Positions 7,781 through 17,787 of a stretch of DNA of 64,000 nucleotides are shown piece by piece. The stretch spans positions 558,001 to 622,000 of the forward strand of contig NZ_JQNR01000005.1 of the NCBI RefSeq assembly GCF_000745345.1. The letters are read 5' to 3'. The translations under genes were made by a program, and so were the position numbers. Positions within the stretch are counted from its first letter, which is position 1. Each line of letters starts with the position of its first letter. The stretch comes from Actinacidiphila yeochonensis CN732 (GTDB taxonomy: Bacteria > Actinomycetota > Actinomycetes > Streptomycetales > Streptomycetaceae). The notes beneath the pieces are model-generated. The model saw nothing but the letters and a program-made list of their open reading frames with translations, had not been told where the DNA came from and ran no database searches.

Positions 7781-9724
7781 TCAGCGGCGGGGGTCGCGGA
7801 GCTTGCCGATCCGCTCGCGGTCCAGCCGGAGTTCGGTGCGGATCAGCCGCGTGATGCGGCCGATGAGCTGGTGCGCCAGCTCGTCGAGCTGGTACTCGGT
7901 GAGCTGCTTCGGGTCGAAGGCGCCGTCGGGCACCGCCGTGTACTCCGGCGGCGGTGGCGAGGAGTAGGGGGGCGGCGGGTCGTACGGGGGCGGCGCCGAC
8001 GACTCCGCCGACGAGCCGGGGGTGTACGGCGGTGGTGGATCGGCGGGGCGGTGCGTCCGGCCGGACACACCGCTGAAGGTGCCGGCGACCGTGGCCGCCG
8101 CGGCGGCCGCGAGGGCGCCGACGGTGGACCTGGCCGACCGGTGCGGGGCCGGGCCGCCGGCCGGACTTCCGGCCGTCCTGCCGGACTTCCGCCCGAAGCG
8201 CTGGACGACCGGCATCGCGGTGTCGGGAGCCGAGTGCGCCGAGGGCGCCGAGAGGGAGGCCACCGGGAGCGGGGAGCTGCCCGAGGCCCCGGCCGGCGCT
8301 GCCGGGCGGCGCAGTGGAACGACCTTCGCGGGAGCCGCCTTGGCGCTGCGCTGCACCGTGCCCGGCAGAGCGGGAGTCGAGGCCGTGGGCAGCGCCACCG
8401 GGCCGGGCACGCCGGACGGCGGAGACATCGGCGGCTGCGGCTGCGGCACGGCTGCGGGGGGCGGGGCCGACGGCAGGGCGGACGGCTCCGGACGGTGCGC
8501 GGTGCCGGCGGGCACGGCGCGCACCGGGGCGCCGAGGGGCGAGCGCCGCGGGGCCGGGGCCTGTGCCGGTGCCGGGTTCGCGGCCGGGCCCGGGGCGGCT
8601 GCGGCCCGCTGGACGCTGGGGGCGGCAGCGGGGGCTCCCGCCGCCGGTCGGACGGCCGGCGCGAACGGCCCTGCCGGTGCCGGAGGTATCGGCGGCGCCG
8701 AGGCCACGGCGGGCGCGGCACCGGTCGGGCCCGGCGAGGCCGGGCGGGCCGGGGGCCGGGAGGCGAGCGGGGCTCCCAGACCCAGGCGCGACACCGGACG
8801 GGCGGCGCCCCGCTCGACGGCACTCCGCTGGACGGGGCTGCTCGGCTGGACGGGGCTCGGCTGGACGGCACTTCGCTGGGTGCTGCCCTGCTTGGTGGTG
8901 CTCCGCTGGACGGGGCTCGGCTGGACGGGGCTCGGCTGGACGGCGGGACCCGCGCCGGGCGCGACGTCGGACGGCCCGGAGCCGGCCGGCTGCCGGGGGG
9001 AGCCGTCCGCCCCGCCCGGAGCGCCGGAGGGGTTCGCGTCCGCGGTCGGCCGGGGCCCCGGCGGCGGGGCGGCCACGCCACCGGAGGCGGTCACCGCGCG
9101 CTGTACGGGGGTACCGGCGACGGGAGCGGCGAGCGGTCCCGTGGCGGCGGCCTCCCCCGTCGGCGCGGGCCCGGCCGCCGGGATGCTGCTGGGAGGGACG
9201 GCCGCCCGTTGTACGGGGGTCCCCGGCGCCGGAGCCGCGGGTGCCCCGGCGGCAGACGTGGCGCGCGGGCCGCGCGAGGCGACCGGTGCGGAGACGGGCG
9301 CCCCGAGGCCGGGGCGAGGCGCTGCCGCCCGGCCGCCGACGGGCGCTGCGGGCAGCGCGGGTCGCGCGGGCGGCGTGGGGCTGCCGCTTGACGCCGACCG
9401 CCGTTGGACGACGGGGGCCGGCCCTGAGGCGGTCGCGCCGGCCGGGCTCCCGTTGGCCGGACTTGCGTTGGCCGGGCTCCCGTTGGCGGCCGGGGAGGCC
9501 GTCGGGCCTGCCGAAGCCGCCGCGCCCGCCGGGGCTCCGCCGGTGCCGGAAGCAGTGCCGGATGCGGTGCCGGAAGCAGTGCCGGATGCGGTGCCGCGTG
9601 GCCGAGGGGACGGCTTGCCCTGCCCGGCCTGCTCGCCCGCGCCTCGCACGGACGGCATGGCGCCGCCGCCTCCGGCGGGGGCACGGCGGCGGGGCACGGC
9701 GGAGGGGCACGGCGGAGGGGGCAC
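7781..9724 (-). CDS. Giant VQR-repeat CIS protein, C-terminal reading frame
   Basis: Frame open for 647 codons from a GTG inside a short tandem repeat; it is probably the C-terminal two thirds of one protein whose N-terminus is in the frame 9091-11124. It is Ala/Pro/Gly-rich and disordered, with repeated VQR tripeptides (PVVQRR, TPVQRA, SVQRA, TVQRS, MPVVQRF), a GTASG repeat, a PPPPYDPPPPY segment, and a highly ordered conserved-looking end (QLDELAHQLIGRITRLIR). Such VQR repeats are common in CIS-associated and DUF4157-containing cargo proteins. Function unknown; its place among tube and baseplate genes suggests a particle-associated scaffold, adaptor or length-control protein. Confidence 0.65.
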   Translation of the reverse strand: MPPPPCPSAVPRRRAPAGGGGAMPSVRGAGEQAGQGKPSPRPRGTASGTASGTASGTASGTGGAPAGAAASAGPTASPAANGSPANASPANGSPAGATASGPAPVVQRRSASSGSPTPPARPALPAAPVGGRAAAPRPGLGAPVSAPVASRGPRATSAAGAPAAPAPGTPVQRAAVPPSSIPAAGPAPTGEAAATGPLAAPVAGTPVQRAVTASGGVAAPPPGPRPTADANPSGAPGGADGSPRQPAGSGPSDVAPGAGPAVQPSPVQPSPVQRSTTKQGSTQRSAVQPSPVQPSSPVQRSAVERGAARPVSRLGLGAPLASRPPARPASPGPTGAAPAVASAPPIPPAPAGPFAPAVRPAAGAPAAAPSVQRAAAAPGPAANPAPAQAPAPRRSPLGAPVRAVPAGTAHRPEPSALPSAPPPAAVPQPQPPMSPPSGVPGPVALPTASTPALPGTVQRSAKAAPAKVVPLRRPAAPAGASGSSPLPVASLSAPSAHSAPDTAMPVVQRFGRKSGRTAGSPAGGPAPHRSARSTVGALAAAAAATVAGTFSGVSGRTHRPADPPPPYTPGSSAESSAPPPYDPPPPYSSPPPPEYTAVPDGAFDPKQLTEYQLDELAHQLIGRITRLIRTELRLDRERIGKLRDPRR

Positions 9725-11124
9725 GACGGAGGGGGCACGACGGCGGCGCGCTGCACCGGGACGTCACCGCCCGCCGCATCCGCGCCGCCGCTCGCGGCAG
9801 GGCGGCGGGGCGCGGCCGGAGGGGTGGAGCCCCCCGAGGCACCGGGGTTGCCGCCTGGGCCCGAGCGCCCGGAAGGGCTGCCACCCGGGCGGGTGGCGGT
9901 GCCCGTGGTGCTCCGCGCGGCCGCTTCGGGCCGCACCGGCGGCGTCCTCACCTCGCCGGTGTCCAGGGCACGCCGCACCGCCGGGGCAGGTCCGGCGGGG
10001 CTGGTGCCGCCGCCCGGCGGCCTCTCCGCCGTACCGCCCGTACGCGTGGCCACCGCCCGCTGCACCGGGGCGGCGGGCGGTTCGGTCCTGGGAGCGGCAC
10101 CTGCGGGGTGGGCCTCGGCCTCACCAGGCCCGGCAGGCGCCTGCCCGGCCGATGTCCGCGGGGCCGACGCCCGCGGGGCCGACGCCTGCCCGGCTCCGCC
10201 CGCGGGGGCCGGGCTCCGCCGGGCCACCGGCAGTACCCGCCGCTGGACCGCCGTCGGCGCGCCGTGCGCCCGCGTCAGGGATGTCGGCCGGGGGGACGGG
10301 CTCGCCTGCACCGGCGTCACCCGCGGCCCCGAGGGCGGCTGCGGCGCGGCAGCCGCGTTCGTGAGGCCGCCCGTGAGGGCCCTGGCCTGCTCAGGGGCGG
10401 GATCGGGTCCCGCCGTCGGCGCCAGGCCGCTCAGCGCGGAGGGTCGAACCGCCGCAGCGCGCTGCACCGCCGCCGTACGGCCGCCCGTGCCGCTCGTCGT
10501 GCCCGTACCGCCCGTACCGCCCGAGGCGGCTCCCCGGGCCACCGGGGCCACCGCCGCGACGGACCGGCCGCTCCGCGCCGGGGGGAAGCCGGGGCTCACC
10601 GGGGCCGCGTCCGGTCCGGGCGCGGCGGGGCTCGGGGGAAGCGCCCGCAGCGGTACGGCGGGGGCCCGCTGCACGACCGCCTCGGCACCCGCCAACGGCA
10701 GGGCGCCCGCGAGGCGTTCGAGCCCGGAGACCGGTCGGGCCGACACCGTGGGTGCCGCCGCGCCGAGGATCGAGGTCGACTCCCCGTCCAGGACCGCGTG
10801 GGACGCCGTGCCCATGAACGAGGGGTTCTGCCACGTGGGCAGCCGGCCGCCGAACCCGGAGTCCGCGACGCCCGCCCGTCCGGTGGCCAAGGCCCGCTGG
10901 ATCGGCGGCAGTCCGGCCCAGGACGCCGCCACCGGCACCACGACCGCCGGCCCGGCCCCGCTCCGGCCGCCTTGGCCGCTGGTGCCGCTCTGTCCGCCCT
11001 GGCCGCCCTGGCTTCCGTGCCCGGACGCCTCACCGGCGGACGGTGCCTCGCCGGCGGACGGTACGCCGGAGGGGCCCGCCTCCGTCCCATCCGCTCGGCC
11101 TCGCAGCCGCTCCAAGAACCCCAC
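9091..11124 (-). CDS. Giant VQR-repeat CIS protein, N-terminal reading frame
   Basis: GTG start (MGFLERLRGRADG) two nt before the DUF6760 stop region. Coding character holds from 11124 to about 9745, with VQR repeats (PPIQRA, VVQRA, AVQRA, TAVQRR, APVQRA, VPVQRA) and a short ordered patch (LPTWQNPSFMGTASHAV). After about 9745 the open frame becomes Cys/Arg-rich nonsense while the same repeat style continues in the frame 7781-9724. Uninterrupted, the protein would be about 1,110 residues. The frame change falls in tandem 13/14-bp units, so either replication slippage or a base-call error is possible. The protein has no recognised catalytic domain. Confidence 0.65.
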   Translation of the reverse strand: MGFLERLRGRADGTEAGPSGVPSAGEAPSAGEASGHGSQGGQGGQSGTSGQGGRSGAGPAVVVPVAASWAGLPPIQRALATGRAGVADSGFGGRLPTWQNPSFMGTASHAVLDGESTSILGAAAPTVSARPVSGLERLAGALPLAGAEAVVQRAPAVPLRALPPSPAAPGPDAAPVSPGFPPARSGRSVAAVAPVARGAASGGTGGTGTTSGTGGRTAAVQRAAAVRPSALSGLAPTAGPDPAPEQARALTGGLTNAAAAPQPPSGPRVTPVQASPSPRPTSLTRAHGAPTAVQRRVLPVARRSPAPAGGAGQASAPRASAPRTSAGQAPAGPGEAEAHPAGAAPRTEPPAAPVQRAVATRTGGTAERPPGGGTSPAGPAPAVRRALDTGEVRTPPVRPEAAARSTTGTATRPGGSPSGRSGPGGNPGASGGSTPPAAPRRPAASGGADAAGGDVPVQRAAVVPPPSCPLRRAPPPCPAAVPPPEAAAPCRPCEARASRPGRASRPLGHAAPHPALLPAPHPALLPAPAEPRRARRLRQARRPPRPPTGARPTQVRPTGARPARPPQGRPPSSNGGRRQAAAPRRPRDPRCPQRPSAAGRQRLAPASGRPSPHRSPRAARAPRLPPGHPRLRRRGPPYNGRPSLPAASRRPGPRRRGRPPPRDRSPLPSPVPPYSAR
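9665..9752. repeat. 13/14-bp tandem repeat where the reading frame changes
   Basis: On the minus strand there are five successive units beginning gtgcccc, of 14, 14, 13, 13 and about 14 bp (gtgccccctccgcc and variants). Because units differ by one base, any gain or loss of a unit changes the frame of the VQR protein. Confidence 0.75.
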
Positions 11125-11127
11125 CGC

Positions 11128-11286
11128 TCAGCCCTCCGCTCCGGCGCGCGTCACCAGGGACGCGATCTCGTCCGTGTAGCGGCGGCGGTCGTGGTGTTCC
11201 AGGTCCAGGATCTGCTCCAGGCTCCAGTGGAAGTGGTAGGCGACGTACGCGATCTCCTCGTGCAGCCGGTCGTTCGCGTACGTCAC
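11128..11286 (-). CDS. DUF6760 family small CIS protein
   Basis: 52 residues from a GTG that overlaps the upstream stop by 4 nt (GTGA); longer starts would run into the preceding gene. The core (YHFHWSLEQILDLEHHDR) matches small helical proteins (DUF6760) located after tube genes in actinobacterial CIS clusters. Its YxxWSxxxIxxLxHxxR pattern resembles the short conserved segment of phage tail chaperone-type proteins. Role in particle assembly is inferred from context only. Confidence 0.8.
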   Translation of the reverse strand: MTYANDRLHEEIAYVAYHFHWSLEQILDLEHHDRRRYTDEIASLVTRAGAEG

Positions 11287-11789
11287 GATTCCCCCAGGCG
11301 GCTCCCGCCGAGTTCGACCTCGAAGGGCTCGGAGCAGTGCGGGCACTCGACGGCGGCCCGGGTGTGGCCCTCCGCGTTGATCTGCCGGTAGAAGTCCTGG
11401 AGGAAGGCCAGGTCCGACGCGAACATGTTCTCCACGATGCCGTCGTGGACCATCGGGACGTCCCCGAGCCGGGTGATCACCCGGCCCAGGAGCACCACCG
11501 ACAGGAACGCCGGGTTCTCCTGCACCCGCACGTCACGCAGCGGGACGAGTTCGTCCCGCGCCGTGGACAGCCGCATCACGCCGTCGCGGTGCACGACGCC
11601 CGACTCGTCCACGTACCCGCGCGGCAGCTGGAACGGGAACTCGGTGCGCAGCTGCCGCTGCTCCTCCCGCTGTTCCTGGCGTTGCTGCTGCGGGACCGGC
11701 GCGGCCGGCGCGGCCGCCGGCGCGGGCTGCGCCGGGGCCGTGCCGGACTCGCCGGCGGTGTCGCTGATCCTCGCGGCCGAACGGCGCAT
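11283..11789 (-). CDS. CIS assembly protein (T4 baseplate/tail-assembly-like)
   Basis: 168 residues. The ATG overlaps the tube gene stop (TAATG). Residues 1-50 are Ala/Pro/Gln-rich; the folded part (LRTEFPFQLPRGYVDESG, then RDELVPLRDVRVQENP and LLGRVITRLGDV) matches the protein that always sits between the tube and the DUF6760 gene in Streptomyces CIS operons. A single CPHC pair lies in the C-terminal 20 residues. It probably acts in tail or baseplate assembly; no enzymatic motif is seen. Confidence 0.75.
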   Translation of the reverse strand: MRRSAARISDTAGESGTAPAQPAPAAAPAAPVPQQQRQEQREEQRQLRTEFPFQLPRGYVDESGVVHRDGVMRLSTARDELVPLRDVRVQENPAFLSVVLLGRVITRLGDVPMVHDGIVENMFASDLAFLQDFYRQINAEGHTRAAVECPHCSEPFEVELGGSRLGES

Positions 11790-12232
11790 TACTCGATGAC
11801 CAGTTCTTCGAACACGATGGTCACGGTCTCGGTGAGCGCCGAGGCCTCGCCGGCCTTCACCGTGCTCGCGTCGATCTTGTTGCACCAGGCGTTGCGCAGG
11901 TGGTAGCGCTTCACCGGGTTGTTCTGGAAGTCCATCATGATGATGGAGGCGTTCTTCCGGGCCGTGCTCATCTGGCCGGCGATCGACTCGTTGATCCACT
12001 GGGTGAACGAGTCCGACTGGGTCATGCCGCGGACGACGGTGCACGTCCCGTTCTTCTTCACACCCGGCATGTTCTTGACCACGTTCTGGCCGTTGGGGGT
12101 GTTCTGCTGGTAGGTGATGACGTCCTGCTCGATGCTCATGCCGCTGACCTCGGCGAGGTACTCGACCATGACGCCGTCGATCTGCAGGCCGAAGTTGTGT
12201 GAGGTGAGGGCGTCACCCGGCTGAAGGCTCAT
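11789..12232 (-). CDS. cis1: CIS inner tube protein
   Basis: 147 residues, gp19/tube family: N-terminal GDALTSHNFGLQIDGV, a hydrophobic VMVEYLAEVSGM, and C-terminal TVTIVFEELVIE. It is the main tube subunit, since it follows the sheath gene directly, as tube genes do in CIS loci. It is read with the sheath in one leftward unit, 67 bp apart. Confidence 0.93.
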   Translation of the reverse strand: MSLQPGDALTSHNFGLQIDGVMVEYLAEVSGMSIEQDVITYQQNTPNGQNVVKNMPGVKKNGTCTVVRGMTQSDSFTQWINESIAGQMSTARKNASIIMMDFQNNPVKRYHLRNAWCNKIDASTVKAGEASALTETVTIVFEELVIE

Positions 12233-12299
12233 GTGTGTCGCTGTCCTTGTGAGGGTCTTTGGGGTGGCGGAGGCGTACGGCGGCGGAGGCCGGGCCCGG

Positions 12300-13898
<1,599 letters not shown>

Positions 13899-13940
13899 GT
13901 TCTGCTCTCCTCGGGGTACGAGACAGGAACAGTCCCAGCC

Positions 13941-14336
13941 TCACGCAGCGTGGACGCACGCCGAAACGTCCTTGGGTACCTGATCGGGGGCACCGCCCTT
14001 GCCCACAAGGGCAAGGCGTCCGCGGGCAGCGGCCCGGCGGGCCGAGGGCGACCGGCCTTGGCATACTCCCGCGGCTTGAGCACCGTCGGGTACACCCGGT
14101 GCCGCGAGTCCCGGCCGAGGACGAGGCGGACGCGGGCTCCCGGGAGACGCGGCGTTCCCCGCCGTCCGCCGGAGGGCGAGGACGGCCCGCGGTGAGCGGC
14201 TGGTGACGGCGTGGTTCGGAGCGGCGGCCGATCCTGGACCTGCCGCCCGCACCCGCGCTCCAGGACGCGTCCGTGATCCACCCGCGGCTGTCGTCGCCTG
14301 CTGGTTCGCGTCCGACGACTGGTCCTGGCCGCGCAT
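13941..14336 (-). pseudogene. Frameshifted CIS-associated relic with LALRRTAGNAA motif
   Basis: A frame from the ATG at 14336 (MRGQDQSSDAN) has good G/C third-position bias and contains VLALRRTAGNAA, close to the L-x-LQR-x-AGN-A-A motif that precedes many CIS-associated and DUF4157 proteins. At about 14150 the bias switches to a second frame (RVRLVLGRDSRHRVYPTVL...), which has near-perfect third-position bias until about 13965, with no clean stop. I read this as one small gene of about 125 residues broken by an indel. It lies in the 650-bp space between the sheath operon and the rightward paralogues. Function unknown; a former cargo or accessory protein is plausible. Confidence 0.5.
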
Positions 14337-14548
14337 ACGAGTCCCCGCAAAGGCGTAGTGGCAGTAAATCCACAGAAGTACCGCGCCCCACAAGGACGGG
14401 GGATGGCCTGCGGGGCACACCTGGGGGCAACGCGTCCTGCCCGTGGGCGACCTGGGGTCCGGCAGGTCACCCACGCCGTCCCCGGCGCGCAACTCCCCTG
14501 CCCCGCAACCCCATGCCCCGACCGTCAGCGAGGACATAGCGTGGCCGG

Positions 14549-15981
14549 GTGAGCCTTTGGACTTCTCTGGAACCCACGTCGGCCACGGTCGATCCCGGCA
14601 ACAGCACAACCGTGCGGCTCCGCGTCCGCAACACCGGCGACGTGGTGGACGAGTACCGCTTCGAACCGGTCGGCGACATCGCCCCCTGGACCACCGTGGA
14701 ACCACAGAGCCTGCGGCTCTTCCCCGGCACCACCGGCACCGTAGACCTGACATTCACACCCCCGCGCACCCCGGACGCCACCGCCGGACCCAACCCCTAC
14801 GCCGTACGCATCACCCCCACCGAACACCCCGAAGCCACCACCGTCCCCGAGGGCAACCTCACCATCACCCCCTTCACCGAACTCCGCGCCGAACTCGTCC
14901 CCCCCATCGTCAAAGGCCGCCTCCGCGGACGCCCCCGCCTCGCCGTCGACAACCTCGGCAACACCAAACTCACCGCCTCCCTCAACGGCGGTGACAACGG
15001 CGACCAACTCACCTACGACATCCGCCCCAGCACCATCCAGATCGAACCCGGCCGCGCCGCCTTCATCGCCACCACACTGAAGCCCCGCAAGATCATCTGG
15101 TTCGGAACCAAGGAGCAACGCCCCTACACCGTCTCCGTCGTCCGCTCCGGCAACCCACCCCTCCCCGTCGACGGCACCTACATCCAACGCGGCTTCCTCC
15201 CCCGATGGCTCGCCACCTCCCTCGGCCTGATCACCGCCCTCGCCATCACCTTCGTCGCCTTCTGGATCGGCCACAAACCAACCGTCTCCAGCCACGCCGG
15301 CGAGAAGACCGTCGCCGCCGGCGCCGTCCTCACCCCCACACCCACCCCCACCGCACCCCTCCCCACACCACCCCCACCACCGCGGCGGCCACCACACCCC
15401 CCGTCCAACCGACCCAGACCCAGACGCCGAACTCCGGTGGGTCAGGCGGCGGCAAGGTCACCACGGCCCCGAAGCCCAAGCCGGAAACCGCCGCGACCGT
15501 CGTGAACCGCCTCGCCGCCAACGACCCGACGGGACGGCACATCTGCTACCGCGCCTTCGTCAAGGGCGAGGGCTGGCAGCCCCCGGTCTGCGACGGCACC
15601 ATGGCCGGCGACAGCCAGAGCGAGCCGATCACGTCGATCAACATCTCCGCGTACGGCGTCAGCGGCATGGACGCCAACGCCTTCGTCCACAACCCCGACT
15701 CCACCAACGGGCAGGGCAAGTGGGAACCGACATGGGCGGGCATCAAGGCCGACGGTGTGGACAACTACATCGGCAGCACCGCGCCGGACGCCCCGACCAT
15801 GTCCGCCTTCGCCGTCAACGTCGGCAGCGGGCAGGTCTGCCAGAACATCCGCCTGAACGGTGCCGACTGGGGCACCCAGGGATGCGCGGGTCCGCGAAGG
15901 GACTACACCTTCGGCGGCTCACTGGACAACTCCCGCTGGCTTGAGGCCGTTCAGCTCACGGTGCCGGCCGCCGCGCAGTGA
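14549..15981 (+). pseudogene. ChW-type membrane protein, paralogue 1 (frameshifted in linker)
   Basis: The first frame (14549 to about 15375) encodes a beta-sandwich domain (residues 1-215, two immunoglobulin-like repeats: TVDPGNSTTVRLRV, LAVDNLGNTKLTASLN) and one membrane helix. The rest continues one frame away to 15981: Pro/Thr linker, then a ChW-like domain (YRAFVKGEGWQPPVCDG, AGDSQSEPITSINI) and a second ChW-like half (NGADWGTQGCAG, LEAVQLTV). The switch lies in a C-rich run near 15370-15385; one missing C would explain it. Two paralogues follow. These match the tandem 'hydrolytic protein' genes of Streptomyces CIS loci; no catalytic motif supports that name. Likely topology: cytoplasmic sandwich, external ChW domain. 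Confidence 0.7.
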
Positions 15982-16108
15982 GCCGGCCCGCGCTGAGGGC
16001 GGAGGTGGCGGCCTCCGGGAGCAGCCCGACCGAGGCTGCCGGAGACCAGGGGCCCGAACGGTCAGGCAGGTCCACCCCGACGGGCAACTCCCGCTGCCCC
16101 TACGCTTC

Positions 16109-16137
16109 CTGAACTACCCCCTCCAGGGCCCTAACGT
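16109..16137 (+). promoter_or_regulatory. Predicted leaderless promoter of paralogue 2
   Basis: CTGAAC (16109-16114), a 17-bp spacer, then TAACGT (16132-16137), six bases before the GTG start. The same layout, with an 18-bp spacer, precedes paralogue 3, and TAGCGT precedes paralogue 1 at similar distance. No ribosome-binding site is present, which fits a leaderless mRNA. Confidence 0.5.
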
Positions 16138-16143
16138 GTCCGA

Positions 16144-17582
16144 GTGAGCCTTTGGACTTCCCTGGAACCCACGTCGGCCACGGTCGATCCCGGCAGCAGC
16201 ACAACCGTGCGGCTCCGCGTCCGCAACACCGGCGACGTGGTGGACGAGTACCGCTTCGAACCGGTCGGCGACATCGCCCCCTGGACCACCGTGGAACCAC
16301 AGAGCCTGCGGCTCTTTCCCGGCACCACCGGCACCGTAGCGCTGACATTCACACCCCCGCGCACCCCGGACGCCACCGCCGGACCCAACCCCTACGCCGT
16401 GCGCATCACCCCCACCGAGCACCCCGAGGCGACGACCGTCCCCGAGGGCAACCTCACCATCACCCCCTTCACCGAACTCCGCGCCGAACTCGTCCCCCCC
16501 ATCGTCAAAGGCCGCCTGCGCGGACGCCCCCGCCTCGCCGTCGACAACCTCGGCAACACCAAACTCACCGCCTCCCTCAACGGCACCGACAACGGCGACC
16601 AACTCACCTACGACATCCGCCCCAGCACCATCCAGATCGAACCCGGCCGCGCCGCCTTCATCGCCACCACCCTCAAACCCCGCAAGATCATCTGGTTCGG
16701 AACCAAAGAACAACGCCCCTACACCCTCACCGTCAGCCGCTCCGGCAACCCACCCCTCCCCGTCGACGGCACCTACATCCAACGCGGCTTCCTCCCCCGA
16801 TGGCTCGCCACCTTCCTCGGTGTCGTCGCCGCCTTCGTGCTCGCGTTCTTCGCCTTCTGGATGAGCCACAAACCGACGGTCGTCAGCGGCGCAGGCGAGA
16901 AGACGGCCGCGGCCGGCGCCGTCCTCACCCCCATACCCACCCCCACCGCACCCCTTCCCACGCCACCGCCCACCACCGCGGCGGCCACCACACCCCCCGC
17001 CCAGCCGACCCAGACGCCGAACTCCGGTGGCTCAGGCGGCTCCGGCGGCACCAAGGCCAGCACGGCCCGAAGCCCAAGCCGGAAACCGCCGCGACCGCCG
17101 TGAACCGCCTCGCCGCCAACGACCCGTCAGGGCGGCACGTCTGCTACCGCGCCTTCGTCAAGGGCGAGGGCTGGCAGCCCCCGGTCTGCGACGGCACCAT
17201 GGCCGGCGACAGCCAGAGCGAGCCGCTCACAGCCCTCAACGTCGCCGCGTACGGCGTCAGCGGCACCCAGATCAACGTCCTCGTCCACGACCCCGGCTCC
17301 GCCGACGGCCAGGGCAAGTGGGAGCCGAACTGGACGCCCGTCACCGCCGACGGCAAGGACCTCTACTCCGGCAGCACCACGGCGGACGCCCCGGCCATGT
17401 CCGCCTTCGGCATCAACGTCGGCAGCGGGCAGACCTGCCAGAACATCCGCTTCACCGGTGAGGACTGGGGTACCCAGGGGTGCCAGGGATCACGGCCCAC
17501 CTCCTGGAACTTCGGCGGCACCGGCGACAACGCCAAGACCCTTGAGGCGATCTGGATCACGGTGCCGGCCGCCGCCCAGTGA
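16144..17582 (+). pseudogene. ChW-type membrane protein, paralogue 2 (frameshifted in linker)
   Basis: Near-identical to its neighbours over the first 215 residues, with a diverged membrane helix (FLGVVAAFVLAFFAFW). The first frame ends at a TGA at 17101-17103, because the stretch reading acggcccgaagccc near 17065 has one C fewer than the same place in paralogue 1. The other frame continues to 17582 through the ChW-like domain (YRAFVKGEGWQPP, CDGTMAGDSQSEP) and GEDWGTQGCQG. Start GTG at 16144, six bases after a TAACGT box. The break could be a real inactivation, a slippage site or a base-call error. Confidence 0.7.
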
Positions 17583-17751
17583 CCCGGCCCGCACCAGGAG
17601 GGCGGCGGGAAGCAGCCGTGGCGGAGGGGCGCCCCGGGGCCCTTCCGTGGCCCTCTCCGTGGGGGCGGCCCGGCGAGGCTGCTCCCGGATCGGGCGTCCG
17701 AACGGTCAGCACGTCCATCTCGGCGGGCAACCGCCCCTGCCCCAACGCTTC

Positions 17752-17781
17752 CTGAACAAACCCTTGCCGGGGCCCTAACGT
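17752..17781 (+). promoter_or_regulatory. Predicted leaderless promoter of paralogue 3
   Basis: CTGAAC (17752-17757), an 18-bp spacer and TAACGT (17776-17781), six bases before the GTG at 17788. About 60 bp upstream are shared with paralogue 2 (gaacggtcag, gggcaac, cgcttcctgaac), so each duplication copied its own promoter. Confidence 0.5.
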
Positions 17782-17787
17782 GTCCGA

